This document shows, piece after piece, positions 49,503 to 58,240 of a stretch of DNA of 64,000 bases. The stretch comes from Pseudomonadota bacterium. Its GTDB lineage: Bacteria; Pseudomonadota; Alphaproteobacteria; Rhizobiales; Xanthobacteraceae. Under the pieces are notes generated by a model, which saw only the letters and a program-made list of their open reading frames with translations, was not told where the DNA came from and made no database searches. Both the position numbers and the translations under genes were made by a program. Position 1 is the first letter of the stretch. Each line of letters begins with the position of its first letter. Where the stretch lies: positions 1 through 64,000 of the forward strand of contig JAEYRD010000107.1 in NCBI GenBank assembly GCA_023435725.1. Reading direction: 5' to 3'.

Positions 49503-49503
49503 C

Positions 49504-51177
49504 CTAAGCCGTCGCCGCCTTGAGCAGCCGTTCCGCAGCCGCCCTTGCTTCGGCCGTGATCTCCGCGCCCGCGAGCATCCGCGCGATCTCCTCGCGGCGG
49601 TGATCGGCGGCGAGTGCGTTGACGCGGGTGGCGACGCGCTTGCCCTTGTCGAGGGCGTCCTTGGAGATCAGCAAATGCTGGTCGGCCCGTGCGGCGACCT
49701 GCGGGGCGTGGGTTACGGCCATCACCTGGACCTTGCCGGCAAGTCGCGCCAGGCGCCCACCGATGGCGTCCGCGACTGCGCCGCCGACGCCGGTGTCGAT
49801 TTCGTCGAATACCAGGGTTGGCGCTGAGCCACGGTCTGACAGCACGACCTTCAAGGCCAGGAGGAAGCGCGAGAGCTCGCCGCCGGAGGCGACCTTCATC
49901 AGCGGGCCCGGCTTGGTGCCCGGGTTGGTCTGCACCCAGAACTCGACGCGATCGAAGCCCTGCGGGCCCGGCGCGGCCTCGTCGGTCTCGACCTGGGTCA
50001 TGAACTTGGCGCGTTCGAGCTTGAGCGGCGCGAGCTCGGCGTTAACGGCCTTGTTGAGCTTCTCCGCCGATTTCTGCCGCGCCAGCGACAGCTTCTTGGC
50101 CGCAGTGGCATAGCGCGCATCGGCTTCGATGGCGGCCTGCTCCAGCTTCTTCAACCGGGTCGCGCCGGCATCGATCAGCACGACGTCGGCTGCATATCTG
50201 GTGGCGAGCGCAGCGAGTCCGTCGACCGGCGTCGAATATTTGCGCGAGGCGGCGCGTAAGCTGAACAGGCGTTCCTCGATGCGTTCGAGCTCGGCCGGGT
50301 CGAAGTCGGTTGCGGCGAGTGCCGCCTGGAGATGCTGGTCGGCTTCCTCCAGCGCGTTGATCGCGGTGTCGATCGCCCTTACCGCAGGCTCGACCAGCGC
50401 CGGCGAATTGACGCCGCGGCGCTCCAGCCGGCGTACCGCGGCCGACAGCGCCGCGACAGGCGAATGGTTGCCGCCGACCGCCTCCTGCGCCTCGCGCAGG
50501 TCGGAGGCGATCTTCTCGCCCTGCATCATCGTGGTGCGGCGGGAGGCGAGCGAGGTCTCTTCGCCGTCCTTGGGCGCGAGCTGCTTCAGCTCGTCCGAGG
50601 CGTGGCGCAGGTAATCCGCTTCGCGCGCGGCACGCTCCATGCCGGCGCGATGCTCTTCCAGCGCGGTATTGGCGGTGCGGCGCGCATCCCATAGCGATTC
50701 GACGGCCGCGACGTCCTTTTCGAGGCCGGCAAAGGCGTCGAGCAGGCGGCGGTGGGTGGCAGCATCGACCAGCGCGCGCTCGTCGTGCTGGCCGTGGATC
50801 TCGACCAGGGCGGCGCCGACCGCCTTCAGCGTCTGCACACTGATCGACTGGTCGTTGATGAAGGCGCGGGTACGGCCGTCGGCGAGCTGGACCCGGCGGA
50901 GAATCATCTCGCCGGTATCGTCGAGGCCGTTCTCGGCGAGGATTCTTGCCGCGGGGTGATTCTTGGGGATGTCGAAAACGGCGGTGACCTGCCCCTGCTC
51001 CGCGCCGTGGCGCACGAGGCCGGCGTCGCCGCGACCGCCGAGCGCCAGTGCAAAGGCATCGAGCAGGATAGATTTGCCCGCACCGGTCTCGCCCGTCAAA
51101 ACTGCAAGCCCGGTGGCGAATTCGATATCAAGCCGTTCGATCAGGACGATGTCACGGATCGACAGACGCGCCAGCAT
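49504..51177 (-). CDS. recN: DNA repair protein RecN
   Basis: The 557-residue SMC-like ATPase works in double-strand break repair. Walker A GETGAGKS lies near residues 29-36, a long coiled coil spans about 160-370, and the signature and Walker B end are seen as MKVASGGELSRFLLALK and PTLVFDEIDTGVGG (about 455-500). It starts 13 bases after bamD ends, which places both in one transcript. SOS boxes are not obvious upstream. Confidence 0.95.
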   Translation of the reverse strand: MLARLSIRDIVLIERLDIEFATGLAVLTGETGAGKSILLDAFALALGGRGDAGLVRHGAEQGQVTAVFDIPKNHPAARILAENGLDDTGEMILRRVQLADGRTRAFINDQSISVQTLKAVGAALVEIHGQHDERALVDAATHRRLLDAFAGLEKDVAAVESLWDARRTANTALEEHRAGMERAAREADYLRHASDELKQLAPKDGEETSLASRRTTMMQGEKIASDLREAQEAVGGNHSPVAALSAAVRRLERRGVNSPALVEPAVRAIDTAINALEEADQHLQAALAATDFDPAELERIEERLFSLRAASRKYSTPVDGLAALATRYAADVVLIDAGATRLKKLEQAAIEADARYATAAKKLSLARQKSAEKLNKAVNAELAPLKLERAKFMTQVETDEAAPGPQGFDRVEFWVQTNPGTKPGPLMKVASGGELSRFLLALKVVLSDRGSAPTLVFDEIDTGVGGAVADAIGGRLARLAGKVQVMAVTHAPQVAARADQHLLISKDALDKGKRVATRVNALAADHRREEIARMLAGAEITAEARAAAERLLKAATA

Positions 51178-51190
51178 GGAACCAGATTTC

Positions 51191-52093
51191 CTAGCCGAGG
51201 CCCATCTTCTTGAAGGTCCGGCTGATCCATGACCCCTGATTCTCGCTCGGTTCGAGACCGCCGGATTTTACAAGATTATAGGCGTCCTTGTACCAGCGGC
51301 TGTCAGGAAAATTGTGCCCGAGCACGGCGGCCGCCGTCTGCGCTTCGCCGACGATGCCGATCGCCATATAGGCTTCGGTGAGCCGGAACAGCGCCTCCTC
51401 GACATGGCGCGTGGTCTGGTACTGCGTGACCACCGTCTTGTAGCGGTTGATCGCCGCCGTGTAGTCGCGCTTCTGCGCATAATAGCGGCCGACGTTCATT
51501 TCCTTGCCGGCGAGTTGGTCGCGCGCACCCTCGATCTTGGCCTTGGCGGAGGTCGCATATTCCGAGTTCGGATATTTGCGCACCACCTCTTCGAGCGCGG
51601 CGATCGCCTTCTCGGTACGGGTCTGGTCGCGGCTGATGTCTGGGATCTGGTCGTAATGGGAGGCCGCGATCAGATATTGCGCATAGGCCGCGTCCGGGCT
51701 GCCGGGATGCAGCGTGACGTAGCGGGAAGCGGCGCCGATGCAGCCGTCATAGTCGCCGCCTTGGTAGGACGCATAGGCCGACATCAACAGTGATTTGCGG
51801 GCCCAGTCGGAATAGGGATGCTGGCGGTCGACCTCCTCGAACTTCTTGTTCGCCGCCTTCATATCCTTCTTCTCGTTCATGAGGTACAAGCCCTCATTGT
51901 AGATCTTGTCGGCGGGCTCTTCGGTGAAGGTGTCGTCCTTCGCGGTGAACTTGTCCCAGAGCGAGCCGGTACCGCAGCCGGCCAGCGGCAGTGCCAGCAC
52001 GATGAAGGTGGCGGCCTGAAGCAGCCGACGGGCACCGATCGAAGCCCTTGGCGAAACCGAAAGATATCCGCGCGTCATACGCTGTGCCGACAT
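51191..52093 (-). CDS. bamD: Outer-membrane protein assembly factor BamD
   Basis: The 300-residue lipoprotein has a signal peptide with lipobox LPLAGC (Cys near 40), then TPR-like repeats (KIYNEGLYLMNEKKDMKAANKKFEEVDRQHPYSDWARKS, SYQGGDYDGCIGAASRYVTLHPGSPDAAYA). It is the essential lipoprotein partner of BamA in folding outer-membrane beta-barrels. Start choice is between 52093 and 52078; the longer is given. It lies 13 bases before recN and 253 bases after lpxC on the same strand. Confidence 0.93.
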   Translation of the reverse strand: MSAQRMTRGYLSVSPRASIGARRLLQAATFIVLALPLAGCGTGSLWDKFTAKDDTFTEEPADKIYNEGLYLMNEKKDMKAANKKFEEVDRQHPYSDWARKSLLMSAYASYQGGDYDGCIGAASRYVTLHPGSPDAAYAQYLIAASHYDQIPDISRDQTRTEKAIAALEEVVRKYPNSEYATSAKAKIEGARDQLAGKEMNVGRYYAQKRDYTAAINRYKTVVTQYQTTRHVEEALFRLTEAYMAIGIVGEAQTAAAVLGHNFPDSRWYKDAYNLVKSGGLEPSENQGSWISRTFKKMGLG

Positions 52094-52346
52094 GAATTTA
52101 AGACCTGACGCCCTGTGATGCGGTGCCCGCCAGCCCATGAGTGATGGCGTGAGTCATGGGCGCGAAATGTGTCCGTGATGCTTGCCAAGCGACCACGCAG
52201 GTGTAACCGAAAAACGATCGTTAACCCACCGGATAGGCAGGCATTCCGCCCGGATTAAGGCGAAATTGCCGCAATGCTAGCGGATCATGGTTACCAGGAG
52301 TTTCCCCGGGGGTAAGTCGCGACCAATGCCTGCGACAACAGGTCTG

Positions 52347-53309
52347 TCAGGATACGTCCGGCCCATAAGCCGCGGCGACCCGGCCGCCGACGATACCGCG
52401 ACCGACTTCACCCACGGGACGCGTGCTACGGCGGGCCGCCTCGCCCTCGATCACCCGCCAGGCGGTACGGTCGGCCAGCAGCGCGGTCAGGACAGCGTGG
52501 TTGAGCTTGTGGCCGCCACGCACCGAGCGATAGGCGCCAAGCAGTGGCAGGCCGGCCAGCGCGAGGTCGCCGATCACGTCGAGCACCTTGTGGCGAGCAC
52601 ATTCGTCGGCGTAGCGAAGACCTTCGGTGTTGAGCAGCCGCTCGTCGTCAAACACGACCGTGTTGTCGAAGGAGGCGCCGAGCGCGTAGCCCGCGCTCCA
52701 GAGCCGGGCGACATCGCACATCAGGCCGAAGGTCCGGGCGCGACCGACTTCGCGGCGGAAACGCTCCGGATTGAGGTCGAACGCGTAGCTCTGCTGACCG
52801 ATGACGGGATTTGTGAAGTCGATCTCGACCTCGGCGCGGAACCCGTTGGCGTAGGGCCGGATCTCACCGAAGGAGTCGCCGATCTTGGCGGAGACCGGCT
52901 TCAAAACCTGAATGAAGCGGCGCTGGGCCGGCTGGCTGACGATGCCGGCCTGGTCGATCGCCGCAACGAAGGCCGCGGCACTGCCGTCCATGATCGGCAC
53001 TTCCGGACCGTCGATTTCGACGGTGGCGTTGTCCACGCCCATGCCGCGCAGCGCAGCAAGCACATGCTCGGCAGTGGAGACCAGCGGACCGTCGCGATCG
53101 CCGAGGACGGTGGCGAAGTCGGTCGCGACCACCTGCTCGGCGGTCGCCTGAACTTCGCGGTCGCTTCCCTCAAGGCCGGTGCGGACAAAAATAAAACCCG
53201 CGTCGACAGGCGCAGGCCCAAGCGTGAGAGTGACGGGAAGACCGGAGTGAACGCCAACGCCTGCCACGGAGGCTTGCGCACGAAGCGTTGTTTGCCGGCT
53301 AAACTTCAT
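52347..53309 (-). CDS. lpxC: UDP-3-O-acyl-N-acetylglucosamine deacetylase
   Basis: The 320-residue zinc enzyme makes the first committed step of lipid A synthesis. The metal and catalytic residues are visible: STAEHVLAAL with His near 82, ARHKVLDVIGD with His near 240 and Asp near 244, and RGGHKLNH with His near 267. The start at 53309 (MKFSRQTTLR) is the usual one; GGCGGTTCCTG precedes it. It lies downstream of the ftsZ terminator, so it needs its own promoter in the 362-base gap before it. Confidence 0.95.
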   Translation of the reverse strand: MKFSRQTTLRAQASVAGVGVHSGLPVTLTLGPAPVDAGFIFVRTGLEGSDREVQATAEQVVATDFATVLGDRDGPLVSTAEHVLAALRGMGVDNATVEIDGPEVPIMDGSAAAFVAAIDQAGIVSQPAQRRFIQVLKPVSAKIGDSFGEIRPYANGFRAEVEIDFTNPVIGQQSYAFDLNPERFRREVGRARTFGLMCDVARLWSAGYALGASFDNTVVFDDERLLNTEGLRYADECARHKVLDVIGDLALAGLPLLGAYRSVRGGHKLNHAVLTALLADRTAWRVIEGEAARRSTRPVGEVGRGIVGGRVAAAYGPDVS

Positions 53310-53671
53310 CAGGAACCGCCCCACTACGACCATCGCGACTTATACTGGACCCGCTTGGCCGGCCAGTGCCGACGGTCGCGAATCTCCGTATCCCCAAGTC
53401 ACGGCAAACCATAGTCACTGCCTCAAACAGCGCCAACTCACGCTTTTTTACCGATTGTTACCCCAAACCTGCCGTATTCGCGCCAAGGCTTAACCAAATT
53501 GCGCCGAGTTTCAGGGCCGTTGCCGGCAGCTTTACTGAACCACCGAATACATAATTAATGATTTAAAATCAGTTGCTTGGTCGCGCAATTCGGACGTTCC
53601 CGGACCAAAAGGAAAGGTCCCGGCAAGCTTCTCGCCGGGACCTTTTTGCGTCTGCCTTATTGTAACAATCC
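53310..53671. other. Intergenic stretch between lpxC and ftsZ
   Basis: No gene is supported. It holds the ftsZ terminator at 53611-53647 and an AT-rich block (53548-53578, AATACATAATTAATGATTT) that is a likely part of the lpxC promoter region on the minus strand; a TTAACC half-site lies near 53490. Confidence 0.5.
53611..53647 (-). terminator. Intrinsic terminator after ftsZ
   Basis: GGTCCCGGC (53616-53624), a 9-base loop, then GCCGGGACC (53634-53642), extended by AAA/TTT. On the minus strand the stem is followed by TTTCCTTTT, and on the plus strand by TTTTT, so it can stop transcription in both directions. Confidence 0.85.
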
Positions 53672-55462
53672 TCAGGTCGCCTGACGCCGCAGGAAGGCCG
53701 GGATATCAAGATGGTCGTCGCCCTGTGGCGCCGGCGCAACAGGTGCCGGGCGGCCATGCATGTCCAGACCCTGCGGCGCGGGACGACGGGCATACTCTGA
53801 TACCGGCTCGCTGGTCGCGATCTGCTGCGCCACGGTCTTCTGCGGGCGGCGATCGGGCAGCGGCGGCATCGCGGGACCGGCGGCGCGGGCCGCGACCGGC
53901 GGCTCGCTCTCCTCTTCGCGACGGCCGAGACCGACATTGGCGAGGCGCTGCAGCAGCGACAGGCGGGTCTTCTGCGGGGTCTCCTCCTCGACCTCGCCGC
54001 GAGCCTGGCGAAGTTCGGCCTGGGCCGGCATCGGCAGTTCCTCGAGACGCGGCATCCGCGGCGCACGCACCGGCGGACGCTCGGCCTGCGGCGGGATGAA
54101 GTTTTCGGGCGTCATCGGCTCTTGCATCGCGACCGGGGCCTGCTCCGGCTCCGGGAACAGGGTCGGCTTCTGTGCGATCGGGCGCACGGTGACGTCGCCA
54201 TAGGTCTGCATCGGCGCGGGGGCCTGCGGGGCGTCCGCGACGGCGGCGGCAATGGCGGCGAGCGCGGCGCGCTCAACGTTCGGGCGCGGCGCGGCGGCAA
54301 CCGGAGCGCCGGCCGGGATCTGCGCTTCCAGCTTTTGGGCACGTTCGGCCAAACGCTGGTTGTCGGCACGGAGCCGCGCGGTGAGGTCGGCGAGACGGCT
54401 CTCGGCGGCAGCGGCCGGAGCAGCGGGAGCCTGCTGCACCGCCGGGGCGGCGTTCGCGACCGGAGCGCTGGAAGCCTGGCTGTTGCGGGCGATCGCGGCC
54501 TGCTCGATGCCGGTGGCGACGACCGAGACGCGGATCAGGCCGTCGAGCGCTTCGTCGAAGGTCGCGCCGACGATGATGTTGGCGTCCTGGTCGACTTCCT
54601 CACGGATGCGGGTCGCGGCTTCGTCGACCTCGAACAGGGTGAGATCCTTGCCGCCGGTGATGGAGATGAGAAGGCCCTTGGCGCCCTTCATCGAGGAGTC
54701 GTCGATCAGCGGGTTGGCGATCGCGGCTTCAGCGGCGGTCAGCGCACGCTTGTCGCCTGAGGCTTCGCCCGTGCCCATCATCGCCTTGCCCATCTCGCGC
54801 ATGACGGCGCGGACGTCGGCGAAGTCGAGGTTGATCAGGCCTTCCTTGACCATCAGGTCGGTGATGCAGGCGACGCCCGAATAGAGCACCTGGTCGGCCA
54901 TCGCGAAGGCGTCGGCGAAGGTGGTCTTTTCGTTCGCGACCCGGAACAGGTTCTGGTTCGGGATGATCAGGAGCGTGTCGACCACCTTGTGGAGCTCGTT
55001 GATGCCGGCTTCAGCGGTGCGCATGCGGCGGCCGCCTTCGAAGTGGAAGGGCTTGGTGACGACGCCGACGGTGAGGATGCCCATCTCGCGCGCGGTCTTG
55101 GCGATCACCGGAGCTGCACCGGTACCGGTGCCGCCCCCCATGCCGGCGGTGACGAACACCATGTTGGCGCCGGAGAGATGGTCGCGCAGCTCGTCAATCA
55201 CCTCTTCCGCCGCCGCCGCGCCGACGTTCGGCTGCGAGCCGGCGCCGAGGCCCTGCGTGACCGCGGTTCCCATCTGCACGATGCGCTGCGCCTTCGACAT
55301 CGTCAGCGCCTGCGCGTCGGTGTTGGCGACCACGAAATCGACGCCCTGGAGGCCCGCCGTGATCATGTTGTTGACGGCGTTGCCACCGGCGCCACCGACG
55401 CCGAACACGGTGATGCGGGGCTTCAGTTCGTGAATATCAGGAACATTGATGCTGATGGTCAT
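53672..55462 (-). CDS. ftsZ: Cell division protein FtsZ
   Basis: The 596-residue tubulin homologue forms the division ring. The GTPase domain (about 1-320) has GGGTGTG near 109-115 and the T7 loop INLDFADVRAVM near 205-216. A long, Ala/Pro/Gln-rich linker (about 320-585) follows, then the conserved C-terminal peptide DIPAFLRRQ that binds FtsA. The linker, about 265 residues, is much longer than in Escherichia coli, as usual in Bradyrhizobium-like species. It lies 87 bases after ftsA and ends at an intrinsic terminator. Confidence 0.97.
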   Translation of the reverse strand: MTISINVPDIHELKPRITVFGVGGAGGNAVNNMITAGLQGVDFVVANTDAQALTMSKAQRIVQMGTAVTQGLGAGSQPNVGAAAAEEVIDELRDHLSGANMVFVTAGMGGGTGTGAAPVIAKTAREMGILTVGVVTKPFHFEGGRRMRTAEAGINELHKVVDTLLIIPNQNLFRVANEKTTFADAFAMADQVLYSGVACITDLMVKEGLINLDFADVRAVMREMGKAMMGTGEASGDKRALTAAEAAIANPLIDDSSMKGAKGLLISITGGKDLTLFEVDEAATRIREEVDQDANIIVGATFDEALDGLIRVSVVATGIEQAAIARNSQASSAPVANAAPAVQQAPAAPAAAAESRLADLTARLRADNQRLAERAQKLEAQIPAGAPVAAAPRPNVERAALAAIAAAVADAPQAPAPMQTYGDVTVRPIAQKPTLFPEPEQAPVAMQEPMTPENFIPPQAERPPVRAPRMPRLEELPMPAQAELRQARGEVEEETPQKTRLSLLQRLANVGLGRREEESEPPVAARAAGPAMPPLPDRRPQKTVAQQIATSEPVSEYARRPAPQGLDMHGRPAPVAPAPQGDDHLDIPAFLRRQAT

Positions 55463-55549
55463 GGTTGCCTCTCGATCACGCGCGCGTGGGTTCGCCCCGG
55501 CCGGCGGCCGCGGGAGTTGGTGAAAATCGGGACTTGCGGAAAGGAGTCA

Positions 55550-56872
55550 TCAGAAGCCCTCGCGTAGCCATCGTCCGACCTTTCCGAAATAGCCGCCGGT
55601 CCCTGTCCTGACCTGCTGCCGCGTATGCCGCGGTTCGACATGTTCGAGGTGAACATATTGCGGGTAGACAAGGAGTCCGGCCGGCACCGCGAAGGCGGCG
55701 TTCTTCGCTTCGTTCGGCAGCCGGCCGAAACCGAGCGGGCGTCCGACCCGCACGGGCCGGCCGAGAATCTGGGTACCGAGTTCGACGAGGCCGGTGAGCT
55801 GCGAGGCGCCGCCCGAGAGCACGACGCGGCCGTTGGGCTCTGAGGCGAAGGGCGAATCCTTCAGCTTGTCCCGAATCATTTCGAAGACTTCCTCGGCACG
55901 GTGCTTGACGATATTGGCGATAGTGGCGCGGGAGACGATCTGCGGCAGATCTTGCTCGTCACCGGCTGTCGGCACAGACATCAGCTCACGCGAGTCCGAT
56001 CCGCCGGTGATGACGGTCCCGTATAACGTCTTGATTCGCTCGGCATCGGCAATGGTCGCGGAGAGTCCGCGCGCGAGATCCATCGTGATGTGTTGCCCGC
56101 CGACCGCAAAACCCGCGGCATGCACGAAGCGGCCGCCGGAATAGACCGCAATCGTGGTGGTGCCAGCGCCCATCTCGACGACAGCGGCGCCGAGATCGGC
56201 CTCGTCGTCGGTCAGCACCGACAGGCCGGCTACATAGGAGCTCGCCGCCATGGCTTCGACGTTGATGTGGCAGCGCTCCACCGCCAGCATCAGGTTCCGC
56301 GCCACCGTGGCGTCACAGGTGACGACGTTCATGTCGACACCGAATTGATGCGCGACCATGCCGCGTGGATCGCGGATGCCTTTGACTCCGTCGAGCGTGT
56401 AGCCGACCGGCAGCGCGTGCAGCACGGTGCGGCCCTCGCCGGTGGCATGGCGCATGCCGGTGGAGGTGACACGGCTGACATCGGCCGGGGTCACCGCCCC
56501 GCCGCGAATGTCGGCTGCGGCTTCAACCAACTGGCCGGAGAGCCGGCCGCCGGACACCGACAGCAGCACGGACTCGACCCGCACCTTGGCCATTTTCTCC
56601 GCAAGCCCGACGGCCTGGCGCACCGCCTGCTCGCATTCGGCGAGATCGACCACCGCGCCGGCCTTCATGCCGCGTGACTGGATCTGGCTGTAGCCGATCA
56701 GTTCCACCGCGTGGGTGCGGCCGCGCAGGGCCTCGCTCGGCGCCGACGGCTTCAGCCGCGCGATCATGCAGGCGATCTTGCTGGTGCCGATATCGAGGCA
56801 GGCGACGATGCCGCCGCGCTTGTGCGGCATCGGGCGCGTCTTCGGCGTCTGGGTGCGATCGAGACCGGTCAT
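55550..56872 (-). CDS. ftsA: Cell division protein FtsA
   Basis: The 440-residue actin-like ATPase links FtsZ to the membrane. The phosphate-1 region VACLDIGTSKIACMIARL, the SHS2-like domain and the phosphate-2/adenosine motifs (VVEMGAGTTTIAVYSGG, VVLSGGASQLTGL) are present; the C-terminal amphipathic helix is GKVGRWLREGF. The ATG overlaps the ftsQ stop by four bases (ATGA). Confidence 0.96.
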   Translation of the reverse strand: MTGLDRTQTPKTRPMPHKRGGIVACLDIGTSKIACMIARLKPSAPSEALRGRTHAVELIGYSQIQSRGMKAGAVVDLAECEQAVRQAVGLAEKMAKVRVESVLLSVSGGRLSGQLVEAAADIRGGAVTPADVSRVTSTGMRHATGEGRTVLHALPVGYTLDGVKGIRDPRGMVAHQFGVDMNVVTCDATVARNLMLAVERCHINVEAMAASSYVAGLSVLTDDEADLGAAVVEMGAGTTTIAVYSGGRFVHAAGFAVGGQHITMDLARGLSATIADAERIKTLYGTVITGGSDSRELMSVPTAGDEQDLPQIVSRATIANIVKHRAEEVFEMIRDKLKDSPFASEPNGRVVLSGGASQLTGLVELGTQILGRPVRVGRPLGFGRLPNEAKNAAFAVPAGLLVYPQYVHLEHVEPRHTRQQVRTGTGGYFGKVGRWLREGF

Positions 56873-57891
56873 GCGGAATCCCCGGCCTTCTTCTTTTTCT
56901 TGTCCTTGAACTGATCCTCGCGCGCCTTGGCGGCGTCGTCGGACAGCTGCACCACCAGCCGATCGGGCAGGCGCATGTCGACGGCGACGATATCGCGGGA
57001 GAACAGCTTGTCATCCTTGTCGAGCTTGGAGAGCATCGCGAGCGCGTTGCCGACGTCCTGCTCGGGCAGGCGGATGTCGAGGCCGTCCTTGAGCCGCAGG
57101 TTCCAGCGCCTCTCGCCGACGAAGATCGCAGCCTTGGTCACCGAATTGACCTGCGGATACCGCGCCAGCAGGGCGAGGAAGTCGCGTGCCTGGGTTTCGG
57201 CGCCCTTGCCGACCACGAGCGGCAGCGACAGGAACCGGCGGGAGACATAGGGTTCGAGCACGGCGCCGTCCTCGGCGATGACGGAGAGCCGGCCGGCCTC
57301 CTGCCACAGCGCGAACGCCTTGCGCTCGGTGAGCTCGATCATGAGCTGGCCCGGATAGAGCTTCAGCACGGTCGCATCTGCGATCCAGGGATTGGCCTTG
57401 AGCTTGTCGCGCACGGCGTCGGCATCGAGGAACAGCAGCGAGGAACGGCCGCTGACGCCGCCAATCGCGAGGATCTCGTCCTGAGTGAGCTGCTTGCGGC
57501 CGTTGATCACGACCGAGGCGATGCGGAAGCCGGCGGAATTGGCCATCGCGTTACGGGCATCGCTGACCGCGGCGATGAAGTCCTGGAGATGGCCGCCCTT
57601 GACGATGCCGAAGCCGCAGCTTCCGATCAGCAGCAGCACGGTCATGCTGATTCCGACCCGGCGCGGCAGGTAGCGCTCGACCAGCGCGACGACGCGCGGC
57701 GGCGGCTCGCGTTCGATGACGGCTTTGGCCTTGGTCTTGGCCCTGATCTTGGCGGCGGCGCGCGACTCCTCGCGCTTGTCCCGCACCCACTCGCGCAGAA
57801 GCACGACCGCTCCGATAGCGGCCGCCTTCAGGTCAGCTTGGGGCCTCAGCGATCTGAAAAGCGACCGGGTGAGGCTTCCTGCACGATCCAT
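56869..57891 (-). CDS. ftsQ: Cell division protein FtsQ
   Basis: The 340-residue product has a long cytoplasmic N-terminus (about 1-75), one membrane helix (ISMTVLLLIGSCGFGIVKGG, about 80-98), a POTRA domain (FRIASVVINGRKQLTQDEILAIGGVSGRSSLLFLDADAVRDKL) and a beta domain. The C-terminus is very basic (KKKKKAGDSA). It belongs to the septal FtsQLB complex. No strong binding site precedes the ATG. A 349-base gap upstream separates it from ddl. Confidence 0.93.
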   Translation of the reverse strand: MDRAGSLTRSLFRSLRPQADLKAAAIGAVVLLREWVRDKREESRAAAKIRAKTKAKAVIEREPPPRVVALVERYLPRRVGISMTVLLLIGSCGFGIVKGGHLQDFIAAVSDARNAMANSAGFRIASVVINGRKQLTQDEILAIGGVSGRSSLLFLDADAVRDKLKANPWIADATVLKLYPGQLMIELTERKAFALWQEAGRLSVIAEDGAVLEPYVSRRFLSLPLVVGKGAETQARDFLALLARYPQVNSVTKAAIFVGERRWNLRLKDGLDIRLPEQDVGNALAMLSKLDKDDKLFSRDIVAVDMRLPDRLVVQLSDDAAKAREDQFKDKKKKKAGDSA

Positions 57892-58240
57892 TGCACGAGC
57901 TCGTCAACAGTTTGCCCGCGACATCGCGCGGGTTCTGGCGAACATGACGTGTCGAACTTGCCGGGCCGGGTGCTGGTCTTCAGCAGAAGAAGCCTCTCCC
58001 CTTCAAAGCATGCGCTGGAGGTGACATCACCCACCACAGCTCACGCGCCGGCAGCCAAAACGCCATATGCGCCGCCAGCGTTAACCTTCCGACGTCCTGG
58101 TAAACAAAAGGTAAAGTTCGTTAACGTCTGGCGCTTTTTGCCCCGCAATTTGAGGCCTTTATGCCGAGATGACCGGCATTTTACCGGTTTTGGGCCCCAA
58201 AATGGGCCCTTTCGCCCGTCTGGCCGTTAACCAGTCCTAA
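57892..58240. other. Intergenic stretch between ddl and ftsQ, likely ftsQA promoter region
   Basis: No gene is supported. GTTAAC occurs three times (58080, 58120, 58226), and the CtrA-type half-sites TTAACC stand at two of them; no complete TTAA-N7-TTAA box is present. A palindromic GGGCCCCAAAATGGGCCC block is at about 58190-58210. The gap is unusual in an otherwise tight cluster and should hold a promoter. Confidence 0.45.
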
